Shown in pieces: positions 1 through 11,159 of a stretch of 64,000 nt of DNA. The notes below the pieces were generated by a model. The model was not told the DNA's origin. It searched no databases and was given only the letters and a program-made list of their open reading frames with translations. Every line of letters begins with the position of its first letter. The first letter of the stretch is position 1. Source of the DNA: Streptomyces sp. NRRL S-118 (GTDB lineage Bacteria > Actinomycetota > Actinomycetes > Streptomycetales > Streptomycetaceae); assembly GCF_000716335.1 (NCBI RefSeq), contig NZ_KL591007.1:122558-186557 (forward strand), read 5' to 3'. The position numbers and the translations under genes are program-made.

Positions 1-326
1 GCGGCGAACCCGGCGGCGCCGCCCGCCATGCAGTCGGGGGTACGGCCCAGGAAGCCGAAGCTCGCCTCCGACCAGACCTTGTACGCCCGGCGGCGGGCGA
101 CGAGGTCCTCGTACGAGCGGGGAACGGCGTACGCGCGGTGCACACCGCCCTGGGTGAGGACCGGGGTGTGCTCGGAATCGTGGGCCAGGTCGTACAGCCG
201 CGCGAGGGATGCGGCGGTGTTGCGGAAGGCGGGATGCGCGGTGACGTCCGCCACGCGCTCGCCGTCGAGCCATATCTCGCGCCCGTCGCGCAGCGACGCC
301 AGATACTCCTGACCGGACCTGGTCAC
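1..326 (-). CDS. 4-hydroxyphenylacetate 3-hydroxylase (HpaB-type) family protein, N-terminal part
   Basis: Only the first 108 codons are present; the gene continues beyond base 1. Translation from GTG at 326 gives a protein starting VTRSGQEYLASLRDGREIWL, followed by DGERV, DVTAHPAFRN, a PRSYEDLVARR segment and FLGRTPD. These are the N-terminal motifs of the FAD/FADH2-using HpaB family, which hydroxylates phenols such as 4-hydroxyphenylacetate with FADH2 from a partner reductase. AAGAGGAGA lies four bases before the GTG, which supports the start. The AraC gene upstream on the same strand, 203 bp away, could control it (inference). Substrate cannot be judged from this fragment. Confidence 0.85.
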   Translation of the reverse strand, partial: MTRSGQEYLASLRDGREIWLDGERVADVTAHPAFRNTAASLARLYDLAHDSEHTPVLTQGGVHRAYAVPRSYEDLVARRRAYKVWSEASFGFLGRTPDCMAGGAAGFA

Positions 327-441
327 CTGTTCTCCTCTTGCGGTTCGTCATTGCCGCAGCAGAGCCTGTCCGGCCGTACCCGGCCGGGGCAATGAACGAC
401 CGTCCAGCGGTCCTTAAGAACCGGCCAGTGCGGTTCTGGCC

Positions 442-455
442 ATACCGGCCGGTAT
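442..455. promoter_or_regulatory. 14-bp perfect palindrome upstream of the HpaB-like gene
   Basis: ATACCGGCCGGTAT is self-complementary and sits about 115 bp before the HpaB-like start, in the gap between that gene and the araC-type gene. Related CCGGCC half-sites crowd 370-480. It may be an operator, but GC-rich palindromes also arise by chance here. Confidence 0.35.
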
Positions 456-529
456 CGGGCCGGGATCCGGCCGTTTTCCGCAAGCGCGGTGAACCGGCGC
501 CGGGACGACCGGGGACCCGGCGGCCGGGC

Positions 530-1495
530 TCAGGCGGCGGCCGTGCTCGTGCGGTACTCCCCCGGAGTCACCCCGAACCACTTGCGGAAGGCCAGGTGGA
601 AGCCGACCGCGCTCTGGTAGCCCACCCGCCGCGGCACCGCCGACTGCGGCAGTGACGTTTCGCCCAGCAGGCGCGCCGCCTCCTGCATGCGCCGCCCGGT
701 CAGATGGCGGGCCGGGGCCTCGCCGACCAGTTCACGGAACGCGGCGGTGAAGGCGGAGCGGGACATGCCGACCTCCTTGGCGAGCGACTCGATGGTCCAC
801 GGCTCGGCGAACCTGGTCGCGATCATCACCATCGCCCGGCTGATCCCGGGGTGGCGCAGCACCGGCAGGGACGCCGGGTTCTCGGTGAGCTCGCGCAGCA
901 GCGGACGCAGCGCCAGCACCAGCGCCATCTCGAACGCGCGCAGCGTGATGAGCCGGTCGCCGGGCCCGACGGGCCGGTCCGGCGCGGCCAGCAGCCGCAG
1001 GGTGTCCCGCAGCAGTGGTTCGCGGCCGACCTGCGAGCCGTCCAGGACGAGCACCCACGGCAGCGCCTTGTACAGGCCGGTGGCGGCGCTGTCGTCGTAG
1101 TGCAGCCCGGCGCACAGCAGCCGGCTCTCCGGTCCGGACCCGGAGATGCGGATCTCGCCGGAGGTGCCGGGCTGCCGCTCGGGCAGCACCGCCTTGAGCG
1201 GCACGCCCTGGCGTCCGGGCCGGTCGGACAGCCGGTGCGCGGTGCCCGTCGGGAAGACGGCGAGGTCCCCCGTGTGCAGCTCCTGCGGGGGCTGTCCCTC
1301 GGCGGTGATCCAGCAGCCGCCCTCGACGATGTAGTGCAGTACGGCGCAGCCCTGCTCGGCGTCGCCCTCGATGGCCCACGGGGCGCTGACGTGCCAGCGG
1401 CTGTCGAAGACCCCGGTCAGGCGCAGCGGCTGCAGCAGCTCGCTGAGGAGGTCGTCACCGTCGGTGCGTACTTGCTCGGTGCGTACGGTGTCCAT
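530..1495 (-). CDS. AraC family transcriptional regulator with N-terminal cupin domain
   Basis: A 321-residue protein. Roughly residues 20-200 form a cupin-like ligand-binding domain of the type found in AraC regulators of redox or aromatic-compound genes. Residues about 215-318 carry the double helix-turn-helix, with IESLAKEVGMSRSAFTAAF as the first HTH and the typical ending GYQSAVGFHLAFRKWFG then VTPGEYR. ATG at 1495 is used. It is divergent from the NmrA-like gene (118 bp apart) and lies upstream of the HpaB-like gene, so either or both could be targets. The family is known to activate neighbouring genes; the actual target is inferred. Confidence 0.88.
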   Translation of the reverse strand: MDTVRTEQVRTDGDDLLSELLQPLRLTGVFDSRWHVSAPWAIEGDAEQGCAVLHYIVEGGCWITAEGQPPQELHTGDLAVFPTGTAHRLSDRPGRQGVPLKAVLPERQPGTSGEIRISGSGPESRLLCAGLHYDDSAATGLYKALPWVLVLDGSQVGREPLLRDTLRLLAAPDRPVGPGDRLITLRAFEMALVLALRPLLRELTENPASLPVLRHPGISRAMVMIATRFAEPWTIESLAKEVGMSRSAFTAAFRELVGEAPARHLTGRRMQEAARLLGETSLPQSAVPRRVGYQSAVGFHLAFRKWFGVTPGEYRTSTAAA

Positions 1496-1612
1496 GGACG
1501 ATCCTTCAACCCCCGCCCCGGTTTGTTAATTGATCGGCCAAAGCCGTCGCCGCCAGCCTGTGGAGTGCCGTTTCGGCAGCAGTCACACCCTATCGAAGGG
1601 CCTTTCAGGCAC

Positions 1613-2587
1613 ATGTCGGATCACCTTTCCCAGCCCATGCAGGCGCCCAGGACGCCCTCGCAGATGCGGGTCGCGGTCGTCGGTGCGACCGGTTTCCAGG
1701 GCGGCGCGGTCGCCCGGCTCCTGGCCGAGCGCCACCACCGGGTCCGTACGCTCACCCGCCGCCCCGACGGCGACCGGCCGCCGCTGCCGGGCGTCTCCTT
1801 CGCCTCCGGCGACCTCGGCAACGCCGAGGACGTCCGGCAGCTGTTCGACGGAGCGACGCACGCGGCGGTGGTGCTGCCGCTGGTGTACGAGCCGGAGCGG
1901 GTGCGCCGGTACGCGCGGAACGTCGCGGCCGCGGCCCTGGACGCCGGCGTGCGCCGTCTGGTGTACAACGCCAACACCCGCCTCCCCTCCGTCACCACCG
2001 ATGTGGCGGCGTTCGAGACGCGCCGCATCGCCGAGGAGGTCCTGCGCGACAGCGGCGTACCGCTGGTGGTGCTGCGCCCGCCGGTCTACCTGGACAACCT
2101 CTTCAGCCCGTGGAACGGTCCGGCGCTGGTGAACGACGGCGTGCTCGCCTATCCGCTGCCCGCGCACACGCCGACCGCGTGGCTGTCCCACCGGGACCTG
2201 GCGGAGGCGGTGCTGGGGGCGCTCACCGCGGACGGCGTGGAGGGACGGACGTTCGACATCGGCGGTGCGCGGTCCCTGACGGGCGAGCAGCTGGCGGAGG
2301 CTTTCGGGCAGGGCCTCGGGCGTGCCGTGCGCTACCGGGCGCTGGACCCGGACGCCTTCGAGCGGGGCCTGGCCCCGGTCCTCGGGCCGGTCGCGGCGGC
2401 CGGTGTGGCGGGCATCTACCACTACATGGCGTCGGGCGAGGACCCGCTGCTGATGGCGGGCGACGACGGTGCCTGGGCCGAGGCGCTGTCGGTGCGCCCG
2501 GCGCCGGTCGACGAGTGGGTGACCCGTCAGCCGTGGCAGGTCTGGGCGAACGACCCGGAGGAGCAGGACGCCCAGTCCCCGGCGTGA
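1613..2587 (+). CDS. NmrA-like NAD(P)-binding protein
   Basis: A 324-residue Rossmann-fold protein. VAVVGATGFQGGAVARLL at residues 20-37 is the NmrA/HSCARG dinucleotide-binding motif (GATGFQG), followed by a basic TLTRRP loop that suggests NADP(H). Family members act as redox-sensing regulators or as atypical short-chain reductases. ATG at 1613 was chosen because homology begins just after it and the region upstream in the same frame is the araC promoter and antisense of araC. A second ATG at 1637 is possible. It is divergent from the AraC regulator, a common arrangement for a regulator and its target (inference). Confidence 0.82.
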   Translation: MSDHLSQPMQAPRTPSQMRVAVVGATGFQGGAVARLLAERHHRVRTLTRRPDGDRPPLPGVSFASGDLGNAEDVRQLFDGATHAAVVLPLVYEPERVRRYARNVAAAALDAGVRRLVYNANTRLPSVTTDVAAFETRRIAEEVLRDSGVPLVVLRPPVYLDNLFSPWNGPALVNDGVLAYPLPAHTPTAWLSHRDLAEAVLGALTADGVEGRTFDIGGARSLTGEQLAEAFGQGLGRAVRYRALDPDAFERGLAPVLGPVAAAGVAGIYHYMASGEDPLLMAGDDGAWAEALSVRPAPVDEWVTRQPWQVWANDPEEQDAQSPA

Positions 2588-2737
2588 ACGGGTCCCGTCA
2601 CCGGCGTGAGCACGGGTCCGATCACCGCTGCGATCACCCGTTCGGCGGTAACCGGCCAACCGGTCCCGGAATCAACCATACGGGGCCGGTTTCCCGTTTC
2701 CCGGTTACGCCGGAGTAGTTAACATCGCGCCGGATTG

Positions 2738-2754
2738 CCCACCCGAAGGGTGGG
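2738..2754 (+). promoter_or_regulatory. Leader hairpin before glgE
   Basis: CCCACCC, a GAA loop and GGGTGGG form a 7-bp perfect stem about 50 bases before the glgE start, with a TAGTTA box (2716-2721) just upstream as a possible -10. The 219-bp gap 2588-2806 holds no gene. The hairpin may stabilise or regulate the operon leader; this is inference. Confidence 0.35.
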
Positions 2755-2806
2755 GGAAGGCTGTTGCGGTACCCGCCCACCCGAGTGAACCCGGACAGGA
2801 GCGGTG

Positions 2807-4872
2807 ATGCCTGCGCCCCGCCACTCGTCAACGGAGCAGCTACAAAGAGCGATACCCCGTAAGCAACCCTCAGGTGATGCCGTGAATTCGCTGATTGGTC
2901 GCATTCCCGTCCTCGATGTCCGCCCCCTGGTCGACTGCGGTAGAAGGCCCGCCAAGGCGGTGACCGGCGAAACCTTTCAGGTTACGGCCACCGTGTTCCG
3001 TGAAGGTCACGACGCCGTGGCCGCCAATGTGGTGCTGACGGACCCGGCCGGTCACGAGGGCCCGTTCACGCCCATGCGGGAACTGGCCCCCGGCACCGAC
3101 CGCTGGGGTGCCGAGGTCACCCCGACGGCCGAAGGCCGGTGGTCGTACCGGGTCGAGGCGTGGAGCGATCCGGTCACCACCTGGCGCCACCACGCCGGGA
3201 TCAAGATTCCGGCGGGCATCGACACCGAGCTCGTCCTGGAGGAGGGCGCCGCGCTGCACGAGCGGGCCGCCGAGGGTGTGCCGAAGAGCGAGGGCCGCGA
3301 GGCCGTGCTGGCGGTGGTGGACGCGTTGCGCGACGTGCGGCGCTCGCCGGCGGACCGGCTGGCCGCCGCGCTCGCGCCGGAGGCGACGGAGGCACTGTCC
3401 CGGCACCCGTTGCGCGAACTGGTCACCTCCTCGCGCCCGTTGCCCCTCCTCGTGGAGCGGGAGCGGGCGCTGTTCGGTTCGTGGTACGAGATGTTCCCGC
3501 GCTCGGAGGGGGCCCGCCACGAGAACGGCCGGCTGGTCCCGGGCACGTTCCGCACCGCCGCCGAGCGGCTGCCGGCGATCGCCGCGATGGGTTTCGACGT
3601 GGTGTACCTGCCGCCCATCCACCCCATCGGCACCACCCACCGCAAGGGTCCCAACAACTCCCTCACGGCCGGCCCGGACGACGTGGGCGTGCCCTGGGCG
3701 ATCGGCTCCCACGAGGGCGGCCACGACGCGATCCACCCGGACCTCGGCACCATGGAGGACTTCGACGCCTTCGTGGCGCGCGCCCGCGAGCTGCGGCTGG
3801 AGGTGGCGCTGGACTTCGCGCTGCAGTGCTCGCCGGACCACCCCTGGGTGACCAGGCGCCCGCAGTGGTTCCACCACCGGGCCGACGGCACCATCGCGTA
3901 CGCTGAGAACCCGCCGAAGAAGTACCAGGACATCTATCCGATCGCCTTCGACCAGGACATGCGCGGGATCGTCCGCGAGACGCTGCGGGTGCTGCGGCAC
4001 TGGATGGCGCACGGGGTGCGCATCTTCCGCGTGGACAACCCGCACACCAAGCCGGTGATCTTCTGGGAGAAGGTCATCGCGTCCATCCGGAGGACCGACC
4101 CGGACGTGATCTTCCTGGCGGAGGCCTTCACCCGCCCGGCCATGATGCACACGCTGGCCGCGGTCGGCTTCCAGCAGTCGTACACGTACTTCACCTGGCG
4201 CAACGGCAAGCAGGAGCTGACCGAGTACCTGACGGAGCTGTCGGGCGAGGCGGCCGCCTACATGCGGCCGAACTTCTTCGTGAACACCCCCGACATCCTG
4301 CACGCCTACCTCCAGCACGGCGGCCGGCCGGCCTTCGAGGCACGGGCGGTGCTCGCCGCGACGATGTCGCCGTCGTGGGGCGTGTACGCCGGCTACGAGC
4401 TGTGCGAGAACACGCCGCTGCGCGAGGGGAGCGAGGAGTACCTCGACTCGGAGAAGTACCAACTCCGGCCGCGCGACTGGGAGTCGGCGGAGCGCGAGGG
4501 CCGCACGATCACCCCGCTGATCACCTCGCTCAACCGGATCCGGAGGCGCAACGCCGCGCTGCGGCAGCTCCGCTCCATCCACTTCCACCACGTGGACGAC
4601 GACGCGGTGATCGCCTACAGCAAGCGGTCGGGTTCGAACATTGTTCTGATGGTCGTCAACCTCGACCCGCACCATACCCACGAGGCGACGGTCTCGTTGG
4701 ACATGCCGGAGCTCGGCCTCGACTGGCACGAGACCGTACCGGTGCGCGACGAGCTCACCGGCGAGACCTATCACTGGGGCAGGGCCAACTATGTGCGCCT
4801 CGAGCCGGGCGTCACGCCCGCGCACATCCTCGTCCTGCGACCGTCCCCGCCGATCGGAGGGTCACCCACATC

Positions 4873-4876
<4 letters not shown>
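2807..4876 (+). CDS. glgE: GlgE: alpha-1,4-glucan:maltose-1-phosphate maltosyltransferase
   Basis: GH13_3 enzyme of 689 residues that extends alpha-1,4-glucan with maltose from maltose-1-phosphate. An N-terminal beta-sandwich (about 30-140) precedes the (beta/alpha)8 barrel. The nucleophile D410 ([12 protein letters not shown]), acid/base E439 (VIFLAEAF) and D496 ([10 protein letters not shown]) are present, each offset by 16 from the S. coelicolor enzyme (D394, E423, D480), consistent with full function. ATG 2807 fits the RBS AGGAG at 2797-2801 with 5-nt spacing; the adjacent GTG at 2804 is too close. The stop overlaps the treS start by ATGA. First gene of the glgE-treS-mak-glgB operon. Confidence 0.97.
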
Positions 4877-6651
<1,775 letters not shown>

Positions 6652-6657
6652 CCTCCG

Positions 6658-6689
6658 CGGCGGCCGGCGACACCCCTCCCCGGCCGCCG
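6658..6689 (+). terminator. GC-rich hairpin directly after treS
   Basis: CGGCGGCCGG (6658-6667) and CCGGCCGCCG (6680-6689) form a 10-bp perfect stem with a 12-nt loop, starting 7 bases after the treS stop. There is no U tract, as is usual in Streptomyces. It could terminate or attenuate glgE-treS transcription before the maltokinase gene. Confidence 0.5.
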
Positions 6690-7010
6690 GCCCGTCTCGG
6701 CGCGCCCGGAACGGCGTCACCGCAACGGCGTAACGGCCCTCCGGGGAGCCGGGTCCGCGGATGCCCGCGGACCGGCATACCGGGGCGGCATATACACCGT
6801 GCCGAAGGCCCCCGCAGGCGGGGAGAGTTCCTCGGAACCGGGCGTTTCCGGTGCCGCACCCTGGGAACTCTCCCCCTCATACGTCGATTCGGGTCTATAC
6901 GGACCATCCCCGCCCGACACGTCCCGCACAGCCGGACAGCAATCGCCGCATTCCGGGACACTCTGCACGTTCTGTGCATTCTGTAGTGCCCGGGGAAAGG
7001 ACGCGCTGCC
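6690..7010 (+). promoter_or_regulatory. treS-mak intergenic region with long inverted repeat
   Basis: The 359-bp gap between treS and the maltokinase gene holds no convincing gene. It contains a perfect 12-bp inverted repeat (GGGGAGAGTTCC at 6820-6831 and its complement at 6864-6875) enclosing a smaller CGGAA/TTCCG stem (6833-6837, 6846-6850). AT-richer stretches follow at 6876-6900. A separate promoter for mak-glgB, perhaps controlled through this element, is likely but unproven. An in-frame reading across the region starting near 6799 has no family resemblance. Confidence 0.45.
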
Positions 7011-8393
7011 ATGTCGGAGACCGCATCCACCGCCCGGGCACCGGTCGCCCTGCTCCCCTCCTTGGTGCCACTGCTCCACGAATGGCTGCCCCGGCAGCGC
7101 TGGTTCGCCGGCAAGGGCCGGCCCGTCACGGGCTTCACCCTCGTCTCGGCGACCGAACTGCTGCCCGTCGTCGACTCGGCCGGCCCCGGTCTGCTGCACC
7201 TGCTCGTCCGCGTCCAGCAGCCCGGGCTCGCGCCGTCCGCCCAGGCCGACTGCTACCAACTGCTGCTCGGCGTGCGCGCCACCCTGCCGCCGGCGCTCGC
7301 CCACGCCCTCATCGGCCGCGTACCGGACGGACCGCTCGCCGGGCGCACGGTGTACGAGGGACTGCGGGACCCGCGCCTCGCCTCGCTGCTGCTGGAACGG
7401 TTGCGCACCCCCGGCCCCATGGGTCCGCTGCGGTTCTCCAGGACGGTCGCGATCCCGGAGGGGCTCACCCCGCGCGTGCTGGACGCGGAGCAGTCCAACT
7501 CCTCGCTGGTGTACGGCGATGCGTACATCCTCAAGGTGTTCCGGCGGATCTGGTCGGGTGCCAACCCGGACCTGGAACTGCCCCTCGCGCTCGCCCGCGC
7601 CGGGTGCAGCCGGGTCCCCGCGCCCGTCGCCTGGTACGAGACCGTCAACAACCACCCGGAGCCCGGCACGCTCGGCGTCCTCCAGCCCTATCTGCGGGGC
7701 TCCCAGGACGGCTGGCAGCTCGCCCTGGACGCGCTCGCGGACGGCCGGGACTTCACCGACGAGGCTCTGGCGCTCGGCCGCGCCACCGCGGAGGTGCACA
7801 CCGCGCTCGCCGAAGCCCTGCCGACGGTCGCGCTCGGCCGCCCGCAGACCGAGAACCTGGCCATCCAGATGACCCGCCGCCTCGACGCCGCCGCCCAGGC
7901 CGTACCCGCGCTCCTGCCGTACGTGTCCGGGCTGCGCACCGCCTTCGACGCGGTCGGCAAGCTGGCCGCCGAGGACGTCACCTGGCGGGCGCAGCGGGTC
8001 CACGGCGACCTCCACCTGGGCCAGACCCTGCGCACGAAGGACGGCGACTGGTCGGTGATCGACTTCGAGGGGGAGCCCGCGAAGCCGCTCGCCGAGCGCC
8101 GCCGCCCGCAGCCGCCCGTCCGCGACGTGGCCGGGATACTGCGCTCCTTCGACTACGCGGCCCGCTCCTTCCGCCCCTGGAACGCGGACTGGGCGGAACG
8201 CTGCCGCGACGCGTACTGCACCGGCTACGCCGAGGCATCCGGCACCGATCCGCGCGACGAGCCCGCACTGCTGCGGGCGTACGAGACGGACAAGGCCGTG
8301 TACGAGGTCCTGTACGAGGCCCGGCACCGACCCGACTGGCTACCGGTCCCGATGGCGGCCATCCGCCGCCTGGCCGCACAGCCGACCCCCTGA
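7011..8393 (+). CDS. mak: Maltokinase (Mak/Pep2)
   Basis: A 460-residue kinase that phosphorylates maltose with ATP to maltose-1-phosphate, the GlgE substrate. The N-terminal [20 protein letters not shown] is the typical mak cap domain. The aminoglycoside-kinase-like core has [12 protein letters not shown] (catalytic D333) and [20 protein letters not shown] (Mg-binding D351), then [17 protein letters not shown] 7011 starts at the conserved N-terminus, with a GGGGAAAGGA purine tract upstream. It follows treS after 359 bp rather than overlapping it, and glgB follows after 22 bp. Confidence 0.95.
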   Translation: MSETASTARAPVALLPSLVPLLHEWLPRQRWFAGKGRPVTGFTLVSATELLPVVDSAGPGLLHLLVRVQQPGLAPSAQADCYQLLLGVRATLPPALAHALIGRVPDGPLAGRTVYEGLRDPRLASLLLERLRTPGPMGPLRFSRTVAIPEGLTPRVLDAEQSNSSLVYGDAYILKVFRRIWSGANPDLELPLALARAGCSRVPAPVAWYETVNNHPEPGTLGVLQPYLRGSQDGWQLALDALADGRDFTDEALALGRATAEVHTALAEALPTVALGRPQTENLAIQMTRRLDAAAQAVPALLPYVSGLRTAFDAVGKLAAEDVTWRAQRVHGDLHLGQTLRTKDGDWSVIDFEGEPAKPLAERRRPQPPVRDVAGILRSFDYAARSFRPWNADWAERCRDAYCTGYAEASGTDPRDEPALLRAYETDKAVYEVLYEARHRPDWLPVPMAAIRRLAAQPTP

Positions 8394-8415
8394 CGCCTTG
8401 AGGAGGCCCTTCCCC

Positions 8416-10710
8416 GTGACCCCCCGTCGTCCGACCCGCAATCCCGCAGCCCGGACCCAGCCCAGCAACGTCAAGACAACGCCCGTCGGGGACGCCACCG
8501 CCCTCCCCACGGCGCCGCCCGGCGCGACCCCCCGGCCGCGTACCGGAGCGGGCGCCGTCCCGGCCGCACCGCTGGACGCCGCCGACCGGGGGCGGCTGCT
8601 CGCCGGGGAGCACCACGACCCGCACGCGCTGCTCGGCGCGCACCCGGTCGAGGGCGGCGTCGCGATCCGGGCGCTGCGCCCGTACGCGGTGGGCGTGACC
8701 GTCCTCGCGGACGGGTCGCGCACCGAGCTGCACGACGACGGCGACGGGCTCTTCTCGGGAGTGCTGCCGCTCGCCGGGGTGCCGGACTACCGGCTCCTGG
8801 TCGCGTACGAATCCGCTGTCGTCGAGGTGGACGACCCGTACCACTACCTGCCCGCGCTCGGGGAGCTGGACCTGCACCTGATCGGCGAAGGCCGCCACGA
8901 GCAGCTGTGGACGGCACTCGGCGCGCATCCGATGACCCACCAGGGCACCGAGGGCACCCGCTTCACGGTGTGGGCGCCCAACGCCCGCGGGGTGCGGCTG
9001 GTCGGCGAGTTCAACTACTGGGACGAGGCCACCGGCCTGCCGATGCGGTCGCTCGGCGGCACCGGCGTGTGGGAGTTGTTCGTGCCCGGCATCGGCGAGG
9101 GCGCGCTGTACAAGTTCGCCGTCACCGGGCCCGACGGCAGCCGGTCGCTGCGCGCCGACCCGATGGCCCGCCGCACCCAGTGCCCGCCGGAGACCGCGTC
9201 GATCGTCACCGCCTCCCACTACGAGTGGCAGGACGGGGAGTGGATGGCGCACCGCGGCGACCGGCCGGTGCACGAGGCGCCGTTCTCCGTCTACGAGGTG
9301 CACCTGCCCTCCTGGCGGCCGGGCCTGACCTACCAGGAACTGGCCGAGCAGCTCCCCGCGTACGCCAAGGAGCTCGGCTTCACCCACGTGGAGCTGATGC
9401 CGGTCGCCGAGCACCCCTACAGCCCGTCCTGGGGCTACCAGGTCACCGGCTTCTACGCGCCCACGGCCCGGCTCGGCACCCCGGACGACTTCAGGTACTT
9501 CGTGGACGCCTGCCACCGCGCCGGGATCGGCGTGATCGTGGACTGGGTGCCGGCGCACTTCCCGAAGGACGACTGGGCGCTGGCCCGCTTCGACGGCACG
9601 CCGCTGTACGAGCACCCGGACCCGCGGCGCGCCGAGCACCCCGACTGGGGGACCCTCGAATTCGACTACGGCCGCACCGAGGTCCGCAACTTCCTCGTCG
9701 CGAACGCGGTCTACTGGTGCGAGGAGTTCCACATCGACGGACTGCGCGTCGACGCCGTCGCCTCGATGCTGTACCTGGACTACTCGCGCGAGGGCGGGGA
9801 TTGGGCGCCCAACGAGTTCGGCGGCCGGGAGAACTTCGACGCCGTGTCCTTCCTCCAGGAGATGAACGCCACCGTCTACCGCCGCTGCCCGGGCGTGGTG
9901 ACGATCGCGGAGGAGTCCACGGCCTGGGAGGGTGTCACCCGCCCGACCGACAGCGGCGGTCTGGGCTTCGGCCTGAAGTGGAACATGGGCTGGATGCACG
10001 ACTCGCTGGTGTACGTCTCCAAGGAGCCGGTGCACCGCAAGTACCACCACAACGAGATGACCTTCTCGATGGTGTACGCGTACAGCGAGAACTACGTCCT
10101 GCCGATCTCGCACGACGAGGTGGTGCACGGCAAGCAGGCGCTGGTGACCAAGATGCCGGGCGACTGGTGGCAGCGGCGCGCCAACCACCGCGCGTACCTC
10201 GGCTTCATGTGGGCGCACCCCGGCAAGCAGCTGCTCTTCATGGGCCAGGAGTTCGGGCAGGGCGCGGAGTGGTCCGAGGCGCACGGCCCGGAGTGGTGGC
10301 TGCTGGCGGACGACTACCACTCGGCCGGCGACCACCGCGGCATGCGCGACCTGGTGCGCGACCTGAACCGGGTGTACACCGCGACGCCCGCGCTGTGGGA
10401 ACGCGACACCGTCCCGGAGGGCTTCCAGTGGGTGCTGGGCGACGCGGCCGACGACAACGTCTTCGCGTTCCTGCGGTACGACGCCCGGCGCAACCCGCTG
10501 CTGGCGGTGACCAACTTCTCCCCGGTGGTGCGCCAGGACTACCGGCTGTGGGCGCCGGAGGGCATCTCGGCGTGGACGGAGGTCCTCAACACGGACGCCG
10601 CGGCGTACGGCGGCGGTGACGTCCGCAACGCCGAGCCGGTGAAGCGGGAGGCGGACGGCGTCCGGCTGACGCTGCCGCCGCTGGCGACGGTGTACCTGAA
10701 GCCCGCGTGA
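8416..10710 (+). CDS. glgB: 1,4-alpha-glucan branching enzyme GlgB
   Basis: GH13_9 branching enzyme, 764 residues. It introduces alpha-1,6 branches into the glucan made by GlgE. A proline-rich N-terminal extension is followed by an N1 carbohydrate-binding domain, the CBM48 domain ([20 protein letters not shown]), the barrel and a C-terminal domain. Catalytic residues by codon position: nucleophile D446 ([11 protein letters not shown]), acid E499 (VTIAEEST) and D567 ([12 protein letters not shown]). GTG at 8416 is chosen because AGGAGG (8401-8406) lies nine bases upstream; the in-frame TTG at 8398 would include the RBS. Last gene of the pathway operon. Confidence 0.95.
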   Translation: MTPRRPTRNPAARTQPSNVKTTPVGDATALPTAPPGATPRPRTGAGAVPAAPLDAADRGRLLAGEHHDPHALLGAHPVEGGVAIRALRPYAVGVTVLADGSRTELHDDGDGLFSGVLPLAGVPDYRLLVAYESAVVEVDDPYHYLPALGELDLHLIGEGRHEQLWTALGAHPMTHQGTEGTRFTVWAPNARGVRLVGEFNYWDEATGLPMRSLGGTGVWELFVPGIGEGALYKFAVTGPDGSRSLRADPMARRTQCPPETASIVTASHYEWQDGEWMAHRGDRPVHEAPFSVYEVHLPSWRPGLTYQELAEQLPAYAKELGFTHVELMPVAEHPYSPSWGYQVTGFYAPTARLGTPDDFRYFVDACHRAGIGVIVDWVPAHFPKDDWALARFDGTPLYEHPDPRRAEHPDWGTLEFDYGRTEVRNFLVANAVYWCEEFHIDGLRVDAVASMLYLDYSREGGDWAPNEFGGRENFDAVSFLQEMNATVYRRCPGVVTIAEESTAWEGVTRPTDSGGLGFGLKWNMGWMHDSLVYVSKEPVHRKYHHNEMTFSMVYAYSENYVLPISHDEVVHGKQALVTKMPGDWWQRRANHRAYLGFMWAHPGKQLLFMGQEFGQGAEWSEAHGPEWWLLADDYHSAGDHRGMRDLVRDLNRVYTATPALWERDTVPEGFQWVLGDAADDNVFAFLRYDARRNPLLAVTNFSPVVRQDYRLWAPEGISAWTEVLNTDAAAYGGGDVRNAEPVKREADGVRLTLPPLATVYLKPA

Positions 10711-10778
10711 CCCCGTGACCGCGTGACCTTCCGGAACGGTGCTGCGGGGCGGCCGGTCGCCGGGCGAGGATGGCCGGC

Positions 10779-11159
10779 ATGAACGACCGCCCCGCGCTCC
10801 CCCCGCACGCCCTGCTGCTCTTCGACCGCGACGACGGCGTCTGCGTCCTGCCGTCGTACGAAGCCGCCGAGAACTCCCTGGAGGCCGCCGACGTCGCCGC
10901 CGGGGAGTACGAGGCGTACGCCCCGGACGGCAGGGTGGTGCGGCTGGCCGCGCCCGGAGGGCCGTACGGGCCGGTGAGCGTCACGGCGACCGGGGAGTTC
11001 GACCCCGCCGGGCTGGAGGCGCGGATCGTGCGCGTCTGGCGCGACGCGTTCCCCGGCGAGACCCCGCCCGGCGCCGCCGAGCTGGCGCGCATGCACCTGG
11101 AGCGTGAGCCGAGGGCCCCCCGGCGCCTGTTCAGCTTCCGGTTCCGGCGCCGGCCCTGA
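10779..11159 (+). CDS. Small protein of unknown function
   Basis: A 126-residue protein with no family I recognise. It has a hydrophobic-acidic N-terminal half, no signal peptide or membrane segment, and a strongly basic end (RAPRRLFSFRFRRRP) that could bind nucleic acid or membrane. ATG 10779 is preferred over ATG 10770 because GAGG precedes it at suitable spacing. It follows glgB on the same strand after 68 bp and its last 29 bases overlap the 3' end of the convergent helD gene. Codon use is typical of the neighbourhood. Confidence 0.6.
   Translation: MNDRPALPPHALLLFDRDDGVCVLPSYEAAENSLEAADVAAGEYEAYAPDGRVVRLAAPGGPYGPVSVTATGEFDPAGLEARIVRVWRDAFPGETPPGAAELARMHLEREPRAPRRLFSFRFRRRP

Noticed and set aside
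704..1612. Open frame in front of the NmrA-like gene
   Set aside because: It is antisense to the AraC gene, has no family resemblance and arises from high third-position GC.
2870..4825. Long minus-strand frame under glgE
   Set aside because: Arg/His/Val-rich translation without motifs; glgE on the plus strand has all catalytic residues.
6799..7872. Frame across the treS-mak gap running into the maltokinase gene
   Set aside because: It covers the maltokinase in the wrong frame and its free part has no recognised similarity.
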